From contig DQVY01000199.1 in assembly GCA_015661535.1 (NCBI GenBank), forward strand, positions 1 through 17,741: a stretch of DNA of 17,741 bases, written 5' to 3'. Origin of the DNA: Sulfurovum sp. (GTDB lineage: Bacteria; Campylobacterota; Campylobacteria; Campylobacterales; Sulfurovaceae). Below, piece after piece: positions 1-6,530 of the stretch. The position numbers and the translations under genes are program-made. Within the stretch, counting starts at the first letter, position 1; the number at the start of each line of letters is the position of its first letter. The notes beneath the pieces are model-generated. The model had not been told where the DNA came from. It worked only from the letters and a program-made list of their open reading frames with translations, and made no database searches.

Positions 1-813
1 CTTTTTGGTGCAGCGATGGGGATCTCTCTTCCTTATGTTGAGACCATCGCCCTAGCAACACTTTCCAGACACCGCTACGGAAAAGTGCGCCTGTGGGGCT
101 CTTTAGGGTTCATTGGTATTGCTCTTTTATTGGGGAAAGTACTTGACTCGCCGTATGAGACACTCTATTATCTCTCTATTACCGCATTCTTAACCCTTGT
201 CTTTGGGGTTTTTCTTACAAAATATGACCTTAGCTCCCATAGCTCTGCACAAGATGATGCCTCTTTTTCACTCATGAAATATTGGGCATTTTGGGCTTCT
301 ATCTTTTTAATGCAGGTCGGTTTTGGAGGGTTTTACAACTTTTTCACTATTTATCAGACTGAACACGGCATCTCTCTTGAGATGACCTCATGGATGTGGA
401 GTTTTGGGGTCGTCTGTGAAATATTTATGCTTTTTTTCCAAGGACCGCTGCTGCAAAGAAATCTGCTTAATATCCTGCAGTTTGCTACACTTGTTACTGC
501 TCTAAGATGGTTCATACTCTACCTTTACCCAAACTCTGTTCCTCTGACTTTCGCAAGTCAGTCGCTCCATGCTGTCTCTTTTGCCCTGTACCATACCGCA
601 GCCATTACCTATGTATATTCACTCTATACACAAAAAAAACTTGCCCAACAATTCTTTTTGGGCATCGCCTTTGGCTTGGGAGGTTCCGTAGGGGCTATGC
701 TTTCCGGACAGATCTATGGTGAATATCTTTTTCTTATAGAGTCTTTCATTACCCTTGCAGCATTCTTTACACTGCTCATCCATCAAAAACGTAAAACTGA
801 GTTGGCTTCATGA
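1..813 (+). CDS. Major facilitator superfamily transporter, C-terminal part (5' truncated by window edge)
   Basis: The reading frame is open from base 1, so the gene starts outside the window; the ATG at 16 is internal. The visible 270 residues are strongly hydrophobic, with about eight membrane segments separated by short charged loops. The stretch LPYVETIALATLS followed by YGKVRLWGSLGF resembles the conserved loop of the MFS_1-like / phenylpropionate-permease (HcaT-like) branch of the superfamily, whose members are inner-membrane proteins of about 380-400 residues, so roughly two thirds is present. The substrate cannot be told from sequence. The stop codon overlaps the mobA start (ATGA at 810-813), so the two genes are probably cotranscribed and translationally coupled; a role in molybdate or cofactor supply is not implied by this alone. 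No frameshift is seen. Confidence 0.85.
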   Translation, partial: LFGAAMGISLPYVETIALATLSRHRYGKVRLWGSLGFIGIALLLGKVLDSPYETLYYLSITAFLTLVFGVFLTKYDLSSHSSAQDDASFSLMKYWAFWASIFLMQVGFGGFYNFFTIYQTEHGISLEMTSWMWSFGVVCEIFMLFFQGPLLQRNLLNILQFATLVTALRWFILYLYPNSVPLTFASQSLHAVSFALYHTAAITYVYSLYTQKKLAQQFFLGIAFGLGGSVGAMLSGQIYGEYLFLIESFITLAAFFTLLIHQKRKTELAS

Positions 814-1376
814 TAAACGATATCCCACTCATCATCTTTGCAGGAGGGAAAAGCTCTCGTATGGGAAAAGACAAAGCCCTGCTTCCTTTTGGCGGGCACT
901 CCTCTTTAGCCCAGTTTCAATACAGTAAATTCACCCCTTATTTTAAAGACATCTATCTCTCTTCCAAAACGGATAAGTTTGATTTTGACTGTCAGGTCAT
1001 TCAAGATATAGATGAAGAGGCTTCCCCCCTTGTAGCCATACTCTCTGTTTTTGAAAGCTTAGAGGCTGAAGAGGTGTTTATATTAAGTGTGGATGCCCCA
1101 TTTGTTGACATCGGCATCATAGAGAAAATTTTAGAGGAGAGGGAAGAAAGTGTTGATATTGTCGTTGCGCAAAGTCCTTCTGGGGTACAGCCTCTCTGCG
1201 GAAGCTATAAAAGAACGGTTCTGGCATCGGCATACCAACAACTTGAAGAGGGGAACCATAAACTCCGTGATCTCTTGGCTTTGGCAGAGACGAAAGAGGT
1301 GGTTTTTGAAAAAGATACTCCTTTTACAAACCTAAATAAGCCTGAAGAATACCAAGACGCACTTAATCTTTTTTAG
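810..1376 (+). CDS. mobA: Molybdenum cofactor guanylyltransferase MobA
   Basis: MobA transfers GMP from GTP to molybdopterin-molybdenum cofactor, giving the bis-MGD form used by DMSO-reductase-family enzymes such as nitrate reductase and formate dehydrogenase. It is a cytoplasmic enzyme. The N-terminus (residues 7-23) has the nucleotidyltransferase signature LIIFAGGKSSRMGKDKA with the glycine-rich loop and the Arg and Lys that contact GTP. A later LSVDAPFV (about residues 93-100) matches the conserved Asp-containing metal-binding motif. Its 188 residues match the usual 190-200. The start overlaps the preceding transporter by four bases and has no good ribosome binding site of its own, so translation is likely coupled. 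The 3' end overlaps the convergent LysR gene by 14 bases (1363-1376), so there is no room for a separate terminator between them. Confidence 0.93.
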   Translation: MINDIPLIIFAGGKSSRMGKDKALLPFGGHSSLAQFQYSKFTPYFKDIYLSSKTDKFDFDCQVIQDIDEEASPLVAILSVFESLEAEEVFILSVDAPFVDIGIIEKILEEREESVDIVVAQSPSGVQPLCGSYKRTVLASAYQQLEEGNHKLRDLLALAETKEVVFEKDTPFTNLNKPEEYQDALNLF

Positions 1377-2289
1377 GATCAGAGAGTATGGAGCATGTTG
1401 CCCCATCTATCATCTGCGTCATGAGTTTACGGGAGAAAAATACAAACTTTTCAAACAAGCTGCTGTGGTACTTGTCTTTATGGTAGATCATTAAAAAATC
1501 TCTTTTACATTCAAAGTTTTCTACTGCTACTTTATGCAGTTTCCCTTCTTTCAATTCACTCTCAACAGAAATTTTGGAAATACATGTCAAACATTCCCGA
1601 TTCATTAAAATACTTTTAATAGACTCCGTATGTCCTAGTTCCAAAAAGATGTTCAGCTCATCAACTTTTTCTTTAATATAATCTAAAAATACTTCTCTTG
1701 TACCGGACCCTTCTTCACGAAGTACCCATCTTTTATCAGCAATGTCATCAATAGTACAGGATTGACACAGACTTTTATCGGCTGTGACAACCACAAGTTC
1801 ATCTATCCCTATTTTCTCTTTGATAATATCAGAACCGGACACAAATCCTTCTACAAAACCGATGTCAATGCTCCCCTCTTTGATCATATCCGCGATCTCT
1901 TTTGTATTTCCCTCTTTTAATGTTATCTTTACATCAGGGTAAGAGCTCATATAGCTACAGATAATGGCAGGCATCAAATAATCTACAATGGTTGTACTTG
2001 CGCCTACACGTATCATGCCTTTATTCTCGGAATTTTTAAATTCATATTCTATATCGGAAAGTTTTTTAAAAATAGGGTCTATCTCTTTATAAAAAGCACG
2101 CCCTACTTCATTCAATACCAATTTTTTGTTGATCCGGTCGAACACAGGTCTGCCTAAAATATTTTCCAACTCTTTAATGGACATGGAAACGGCGGACTGG
2201 CTTAATTTCATCTCTTTAGCCACATTTGTTAGGTGTCCTGACACCACAACATTTAAAAATATTTGCATTTGTCTTAGGGTTAATTTCAT
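1363..2289 (-). CDS. LysR-family transcriptional regulator, probable regulator of the divergent YeiH-family gene
   Basis: The protein of 308 residues has the standard LysR layout: an N-terminal winged helix-turn-helix (about residues 4-62, with LTNVAKEMKLSQSAVSMSIK as the recognition region) and a C-terminal periplasmic-binding-protein-like effector domain from about residue 90 (IRVGASTTIVDYLMPAII). It is divergent from a YeiH-family transporter, an arrangement like yeiE-yeiH in enterobacteria, where YeiE is reported to respond to sulfite. CysB-type or CbbR-type effectors cannot be excluded. A plausible promoter on this strand is TTGATA at 2366-2371 with an 18-base spacer to TATAAT at 2342-2347, giving a leader of about 45 bases. 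The promoter lies inside the phased repeats at 2329-2379, so autoregulation is likely but inferred. The effector is not known. Confidence 0.92.
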   Translation of the reverse strand: MKLTLRQMQIFLNVVVSGHLTNVAKEMKLSQSAVSMSIKELENILGRPVFDRINKKLVLNEVGRAFYKEIDPIFKKLSDIEYEFKNSENKGMIRVGASTTIVDYLMPAIICSYMSSYPDVKITLKEGNTKEIADMIKEGSIDIGFVEGFVSGSDIIKEKIGIDELVVVTADKSLCQSCTIDDIADKRWVLREEGSGTREVFLDYIKEKVDELNIFLELGHTESIKSILMNRECLTCISKISVESELKEGKLHKVAVENFECKRDFLMIYHKDKYHSSLFEKFVFFSRKLMTQMIDGATCSILSDPKKD

Positions 2290-2328
2290 TTTTTCTCTTT
2301 TTTTGTAATATTTTTATGGACAATTTGG

Positions 2329-2379
2329 AAATTATATCAAAATTATAGTACAATTCTCTCAAAATTATCAATAAATTTG
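2329..2379. promoter_or_regulatory. Divergent promoter region with AAATTAT motif repeated every 11 bp
   Basis: The motif AAATTAT occurs at 2329, 2340 and 2362, and degenerate versions CAATTCT and AAATTTG occur at 2351 and 2373, so five units fall on an exact 11-bp register. The array covers the presumed promoters of both divergent genes. On the minus strand TTGATA (2366-2371) and TATAAT (2342-2347) are separated by 18 bases; on the plus strand TTGGAA (2325-2330) and TACAAT (2349-2354) are also separated by 18 bases. A perfect AATTT-GG-AAATT dyad lies at 2322-2333. The region could be a multi-site operator for the LysR protein or intrinsically bent DNA. Positions are seen directly; function is inferred. 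Confidence 0.5.
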
Positions 2380-2395
2380 AATAAAAAGGACTTTT

Positions 2396-3463
2396 ATGGC
2401 ATTTTCGGCACAAAATCGTAAGGGAACGATGGCAGGAATCTTCTTTGTTGCCATTTTCGCAGCAGCAGCAACTTTTGTTGCAGACTTGGAACATGTAAAA
2501 GCACTGGGACTTTCCCCTCTTGTTATAGGTATCGTCATGGGTATATTTTATGCCAATACCTTACATAACCATACACCTGTAGAATGGCAAAGTGGTATTA
2601 CTTTTTCTGGGAAAAAGATCTTGCGTTTTGCTATTGTACTGTATGGTTTCAGGATCACCTTTCAGCAAATTGCTGAAGTAGGTATGGATGGGTTTCTGGT
2701 TTCGCTTATCATGCTTACCTCTACACTCATTTTAGGTTCATGGTTAGGTACCAAAATATTTGGTATGGATAGAGACACTTCCATACTCACAGCCTCAGGT
2801 GCAGCAGTATGTGGTGCAGCAGCAGTACTCGCAACAGAACCTGTACTGAAAGCCGAAGAGCATAAAACAGCTATCGCCGTTTCTATGGTTGTACTTTTTG
2901 GAACCATCTCTATGTTCCTCTACCCTGTACTCTATACAACGATCATTGAAAATGCTACAGGCTTTTTACATATGACGGCAAGAGAGTTTGGTATTTATGT
3001 AGGGGGGACCATTCATGAAGTGGCACAAGTCGTTGCTGTTCCTGCTTCTGTACCAGGCGCACCGACAGAAATGGCAAACGCTGCGGTCATCGTAAAAATG
3101 ACCCGTGTGATCATGATCGCACCTATGCTCATCGTACTTGGTTTTTATTTGGCTTACAGTGCAAAAATATCAGGAGGAGAAGCTTCAGGAAAAACAAAAC
3201 TTGTCATTCCCTGGTTTGCTGTCTATTTCATTTTTGTAGCAGGGTTCAACTCTTTACACCTCTTACCGCAAAACCTTGTAGACCTTATTAATGAGGTTGA
3301 TACCTTCTTATTGACAATGGCTATGACCGCACTGGGAATGGGGACTATCTTCTCCAAATTCAAAGGCTTGGGGCTTGCACCAATCTACACTGCTCTTGGT
3401 ATGTTTACATGGCTTGTGATAGGTGGATTTATTGTCACCAAAGTAGTCGTAGAGATCTTGTAG
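2396..3463 (+). CDS. YeiH family (UPF0324) membrane protein, putative sulfate/sulfite exporter
   Basis: This 355-residue integral inner-membrane protein has about ten hydrophobic segments and the features of the Cons_hypoth698/UPF0324 family: LSPLVIGIVMGIFYAN near the N-terminus, KILRFAIVLYGFRITFQQI around residues 66-84, the alanine- and glycine-rich ASGAAVCGAAAVLATEP around 132-148, and GGTIHEVAQVVA around 203-214. Length fits the family (about 340-360). The family is annotated as putative sulfate exporters mainly from genomic context; the substrate is not proven. Start choice is clear: AAGGA at 2386-2390, five bases before the ATG. It is divergent from a LysR gene that probably controls it. 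In a sulfur-metabolising organism export of sulfite or a related anion would be a sensible role, but this is inference. Its stop codon TAG is part of a REP-like GTAG at 3460-3463. Confidence 0.9.
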   Translation: MAFSAQNRKGTMAGIFFVAIFAAAATFVADLEHVKALGLSPLVIGIVMGIFYANTLHNHTPVEWQSGITFSGKKILRFAIVLYGFRITFQQIAEVGMDGFLVSLIMLTSTLILGSWLGTKIFGMDRDTSILTASGAAVCGAAAVLATEPVLKAEEHKTAIAVSMVVLFGTISMFLYPVLYTTIIENATGFLHMTAREFGIYVGGTIHEVAQVVAVPASVPGAPTEMANAAVIVKMTRVIMIAPMLIVLGFYLAYSAKISGGEASGKTKLVIPWFAVYFIFVAGFNSLHLLPQNLVDLINEVDTFLLTMAMTALGMGTIFSKFKGLGLAPIYTALGMFTWLVIGGFIVTKVVVEIL

Positions 3464-3630
3464 GTCGGAATGTGCTGTGACGTAAGGAGGAAATGCCCTT
3501 GGGGTGCCCTCTTCCCGACATTTATTTGCATGATCTAGAAATTCATTTTATTAAACTGCTTGAATATTATCAAATGTGTAAAAATTTTATGTATGCGTAT
3601 TGTTGTCGGGAAGAGGGCATCTCGACCTAC
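3460..3630. repeat. Inverted pair of REP-like elements (GTAG-hairpin type) between convergent genes
   Basis: A plus-strand unit starts with GTAG at 3460-3463 and ends with CCCGAC at 3514-3519. A minus-strand unit starts with GTAG (3630 to 3627) and runs to GTCGGG at 3605-3610. GTAGGTCG at 3460-3467 pairs perfectly with 3623-3630, and TGCCCTCTTCCCGAC at 3505-3519 pairs perfectly (15 bp) with 3605-3619; the middle 3520-3604 is AT-rich and holds nothing else recognisable. Each unit can also fold by itself through GTCG/CGAC ends. GTAG-headed hairpins of this kind are the hallmark of REP sequences mobilised by RAYT (TnpA_REP) proteins; no such gene is in the window. The pair lies between the convergent YeiH-family and comM genes and may act as a transcription barrier. 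Confidence 0.75.
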
Positions 3631-3632
3631 GT

Positions 3633-5216
3633 TTATTTTCTTCTTCTGTAACTCAACGCTTCTAAAATATCACTTTTCTCTATCTGCACATGTTTGTTGA
3701 GATCAGCTATGGTTCTCCCTATCTTTTTCACAGAGGCGATACTTCTGTGTGAAAGCGCAAATTTTCCAATAGCACTCTCCAAAATTTTAGCCGCAGAAGC
3801 ATCCAGTATACAATAACGTTCTACTTCCTCTTCTGTTAGTTTTCCGTTAAGCCTTTGCTGCGCCCTCTGCTTTTGCATCTTAAAGGCTTCAATCACAGCC
3901 TCATGCATCTGAGACGAAGTAACATCCCCTTTGTCCTCGCTGCTCACCTCCTGCATCACGACAAAAATATCTATACGGTCCAAGAAGGGGTCAGAAAGTT
4001 TGTTTTGGTAACGTTTTATCTCTACTTCAGAACAACGGCATGATTTCACTTTAGACAAAAGATTTCCGCAGGGGCAAGGGTTTTGTGCGGCGACAAACAT
4101 AATGTCTGCCTCATATTCTATCTTGGCATTGACCCTTGCGATATGTACTTTCTTGTCTTGCAAAGGCTCTCTCAGTGCCTCAAGCACTGCTTTAGAGAAA
4201 TGGGGCAACTCATCAAAGAAGAGTATGCCCTTATGTGCCAATGCCACCTCCCCAATTTTAGCCATGGACGAACCCCCACCAAACACAGAAGCAGGGGTTG
4301 CCGTATGATGGGGTGACCTGATGGGGCGCAAAGCTGAAAAGTTCGGGGTGACCCCATCTAAAAACTGATGTTTTGCAATGGAGAGTATTTCTTCTTCAAA
4401 AACGGGAGGGAGTATATCTTTGATACGTTTGGCTATCATACTTTTTCCACATCCGGGGTTTCCCTCCATCAGAAAATTATGCATACCCGCAGCAGCGATC
4501 AAAGAAGCCCTTTTGGCAACAGACTGCCCTTTGACATCTAAAAAATCACTTTCATATTTTTTTTCAAAATAGTAGGGAATAGTATCGATGCTAAACGTTT
4601 CAGAGTCATAGGTAAACGCTTCAACATTGGCTTTAAAGTTTTTACTTTTCACGATCTTAATCGCTTCACTCAAAGTCTCTACTGCTATAAAGTCCACCCC
4701 TGTGATATGGGAAAGATACGCAATAGACTCTTTAGGCACTATAGCTCTTTTTATTAGCCCCTGTTCCTTCAGGGAAAGCACCAGAGGGAAAAGCATGGAA
4801 GAGGTCTTGATCTTTCCGTCAAGTCCCAATTCACCAAATACAAAAAGTCCCTCTTCCTCAATCACTGTTTTATGCAGGGCGATCAACAGTGCCAAAGAGA
4901 GGTCAAAATGGGTGCCTGACTTTTTTAGGTCTGAGGGGCTCAGATTTACCGTTATTTTTAAAGGAGGGAAGACAAATCCATTGGTGAGCAGTGCAGACTT
5001 TGTGCGTTCTTTTGACTCTTGTATATCATTACTCGCCAAACCAACTACGGCAAAGCCCGGCAAGCCTTTGGTAAAGGTTGCCTCTACTTCGATCACTTTG
5101 GCATTTACGCCGTCCAGTGTCGCGCAGGTAAGCCTGTTGACAATGGCTTCTTTTTTTTCTTTTACTTTAATGGGGGAGTGTTTGGGTGGAGTACCACTAT
5201 CTACTATTGCATTCAT
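3633..5216 (-). CDS. comM: ComM/YifB-family Mg-chelatase-like AAA+ ATPase
   Basis: Family members are cytoplasmic AAA+ proteins; in Vibrio, ComM is a hexameric branch-migration helicase that promotes integration of DNA taken up by transformation. Counting from the longest open start at 5252 (539 residues), the protein has a Lon-protease-like N-terminal domain (about 40-200, with TKGLPGFAVVGLASNDIQES), Walker A GNPGCGKS at 264-271, the conserved RSPHHTATPAS at 312-322, Walker B ILFFDELP at 343-350, the cysteine motif NPCPCGN at 391-397, and a C-terminal helical domain (LSHRSIASVKKIGRTIADL). The usual length is about 505 residues. The ATG at 5216 is chosen over the TTG at 5252 because the TTG lies in the edge of a perfect palindrome; neither has a good ribosome binding site, and both leave an unusual lysine-rich leader before the domain begins. 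It follows def in the tig-clpP-def-comM run. Confidence 0.92.
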   Translation of the reverse strand: MNAIVDSGTPPKHSPIKVKEKKEAIVNRLTCATLDGVNAKVIEVEATFTKGLPGFAVVGLASNDIQESKERTKSALLTNGFVFPPLKITVNLSPSDLKKSGTHFDLSLALLIALHKTVIEEEGLFVFGELGLDGKIKTSSMLFPLVLSLKEQGLIKRAIVPKESIAYLSHITGVDFIAVETLSEAIKIVKSKNFKANVEAFTYDSETFSIDTIPYYFEKKYESDFLDVKGQSVAKRASLIAAAGMHNFLMEGNPGCGKSMIAKRIKDILPPVFEEEILSIAKHQFLDGVTPNFSALRPIRSPHHTATPASVFGGGSSMAKIGEVALAHKGILFFDELPHFSKAVLEALREPLQDKKVHIARVNAKIEYEADIMFVAAQNPCPCGNLLSKVKSCRCSEVEIKRYQNKLSDPFLDRIDIFVVMQEVSSEDKGDVTSSQMHEAVIEAFKMQKQRAQQRLNGKLTEEEVERYCILDASAAKILESAIGKFALSHRSIASVKKIGRTIADLNKHVQIEKSDILEALSYRRRK

Positions 5217-5250
5217 AGTGTTAGTGTGGCATAAATTGAGAGGGAAGGTC

Positions 5251-5277
5251 AAAAATATGTCAAATTGACATATTTTT
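5251..5277. repeat. Perfect 13-bp palindrome between def and comM
   Basis: AAAAATATGTCAA at 5251-5263 and TTGACATATTTTT at 5265-5277 are perfect reverse complements around one central base. Read on the minus strand, it follows the def stop (5280-5282) by two bases and ends in five T residues, so it could act as a weak terminator in RNA, although the stem has only two G-C pairs (each arm holds one G and one C). As DNA it could be a dimeric repressor site. The alternative TTG start of comM (5250-5252) overlaps its edge. The symmetry is seen directly; the role is undecided. Confidence 0.6.
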
Positions 5278-5279
5278 AT

Positions 5280-5822
5280 CTACTTGAATTTTTTTGCCCA
5301 CTCTTTTTCAAACTTTTTTCTTTTTAGAAAAGAGAGTTTTTCTATGAACACCTTGCCGTCCAGATGGTCTATCTCATGCTGCACTGCAATGGCAAGAAAG
5401 TCATCGTCTTCAATGACTTGTTTATTGCCATTTCTGTCAAAGTATTCTACCTGTACTTTTTTTGCCCGTTCTATATCTTCATATACCCCCGGTATGGAAA
5501 GACATCCCTCTTGGTATTTTCTGTGTCCTTCTTTGGACACGATCACAGGATTGATCATCTCTAAGGTATTTTCTTTGGGCTGATCATTCCCCATCTCATC
5601 ATCTATATAATGCTCACCGTGCGGGTCATCCAAAGGAATATTGATGATCAAAGCGCGTAGTGCTACACCTATTTGGATCGCTGCAATGCCAAGTCCGTTT
5701 TGTGCGCGCATTGTATCATACATGTCATCCAGAAGATCATGTAAAGCGCCATCAAAAGACTCTACTTCTTTAGAGATACGCTTTAATGTTTTATTTGGAT
5801 ATACAAGAATTTCTCTCACCAT
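5280..5822 (-). CDS. def: Peptide deformylase
   Basis: The enzyme removes the formyl group from the N-terminal methionine of nascent proteins at the ribosome. All three metal-site motifs are present: GLGIAAIQ at residues 43-50 (motif I, with the catalytic Gln), EGCLS at 105-109 (motif II, Cys107 as metal ligand) and HEIDH at 149-153 (motif III, two His ligands and the catalytic Glu). Length of 180 residues is normal for the type I enzyme. An acidic insertion at about 64-87 (DDPHGEHYIDDEMGNDQPKEN) before motif II makes it slightly longer than the E. coli protein; from memory this is common in Campylobacterota. The start is eight bases after the clpP stop, so def is very likely cotranscribed with clpP. 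It shares a nascent-chain role with the upstream tig. Confidence 0.97.
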   Translation of the reverse strand: MVREILVYPNKTLKRISKEVESFDGALHDLLDDMYDTMRAQNGLGIAAIQIGVALRALIINIPLDDPHGEHYIDDEMGNDQPKENTLEMINPVIVSKEGHRKYQEGCLSIPGVYEDIERAKKVQVEYFDRNGNKQVIEDDDFLAIAVQHEIDHLDGKVFIEKLSFLKRKKFEKEWAKKFK

Positions 5823-5830
5823 GGTATTGC

Positions 5831-6418
5831 CTAATTAAAACTTTTGGTCAGCACTTTGTCGATAAGTCCATACTCAAGTGCTTCTTGTGAAGACATAAAG
5901 TTATCACGCTCTGTATCTTTTTCGAGCTGCTTCGCTTTTTTACCACAGTTTTTTGCCATGATCTCATTCAATGAATCTTTAAGTCTTTGGATCTCTTCAG
6001 CCTGTATTTGAATATCTGTAGACTGTCCCTGTGCACCACCGGAAGGCTGATGGATCATAATACGTGCATGGGGTAAGGCATAACGCTTGCCCGGTGTCCC
6101 CGAAGAGAGTAAAAATGCTCCCATAGATGCCGCCTGCCCCATACATATGGTCACAATATCCGGTTTAATGTAGTTCATTGTGTCATACATAGAGAGCCCC
6201 GAAGTGATCACACCCCCTGGAGAATTAATGTAAAAATAGATGTCTTTATCTGGGTCTTGTGCCTCAAGGAAAAGAAACTGTGCCACAATCGTTGAAGCTA
6301 CCTGGTCATTAACCTCGCCGCTTAACATAATAATTCTGTCTTTTAAAAGACGGGAATAGATATCGTAAGATCTCTCGCCTCTTCCTGTTTGCTCTACAAC
6401 GTATGGGATATAGCTCAT
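5831..6418 (-). CDS. clpP: ATP-dependent Clp protease proteolytic subunit ClpP
   Basis: ClpP forms the tetradecameric serine protease barrel that degrades proteins fed to it by ClpX or ClpA in the cytoplasm. The 195 residues match the family. The catalytic triad is seen as Ser98 in GQAASMGA, His123 in MIHQPSGG and Asp172 in ERDNFM. The N-terminus (MSYIPYVVEQTGRGERSYDI) is the standard start, including a short propeptide region. A ribosome binding site AAAGG lies at 6425-6429. A 112-base space separates it from tig, with a hairpin near the tig end, so clpP may have its own promoter in 6430-6480; on the minus strand TTGATA (6459-6464), an 18-base gap and TATACT (6435-6440) are present, but this would place the transcript start at the ribosome binding site, so that promoter is doubtful. 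Confidence 0.97.
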   Translation of the reverse strand: MSYIPYVVEQTGRGERSYDIYSRLLKDRIIMLSGEVNDQVASTIVAQFLFLEAQDPDKDIYFYINSPGGVITSGLSMYDTMNYIKPDIVTICMGQAASMGAFLLSSGTPGKRYALPHARIMIHQPSGGAQGQSTDIQIQAEEIQRLKDSLNEIMAKNCGKKAKQLEKDTERDNFMSSQEALEYGLIDKVLTKSFN

Positions 6419-6495
6419 AATGTACCTTTAGGTTAGTATATAGTTAAATAGATGTTTATATCAACTTGAATATACACTAGAATAGTTAATAAGCA

Positions 6496-6517
6496 AAAAA
6501 GAGATACAACTCTTTTT
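6496..6517 (-). terminator. Possible weak intrinsic terminator after tig
   Basis: AAAAAGAG at 6496-6503 and CTCTTTTT at 6510-6517 form a perfect 8-bp stem with a six-base loop, extended by a G-C/C-G pair (6493-6494 with 6519-6520) after one mismatch. It begins about 11 bases after the tig stop codon on the minus strand and is followed by a T-rich run. The stem is AT-rich, so it may be only a partial terminator that lets some transcription into clpP. Confidence 0.45.
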
Positions 6518-6530
6518 CGCCCATGAAGTG

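Noticed and set aside
2216..2494. 92-residue minus-strand frame across the LysR/YeiH promoter region
   Set aside because: It covers the divergent promoter and the starts of two real genes; cysteine-rich sequence is a shadow of the alanine-rich coding strand.
3633..5216. Magnesium chelatase for tetrapyrrole synthesis
   Set aside because: The Lon-like N-terminal domain and cysteine motif place it in the ComM/YifB group; no bacteriochlorophyll genes are near.
4627..5268. 213-residue plus-strand open frame opposite comM
   Set aside because: It is antisense to a strongly conserved gene with clear AAA+ motifs; its residues show no family signature.
6435..6464. clpP promoter TTGATA-18-TATACT
   Set aside because: The transcript start would fall on the ribosome binding site at 6425-6429, leaving almost no leader; kept only as a remark in the clpP entry.
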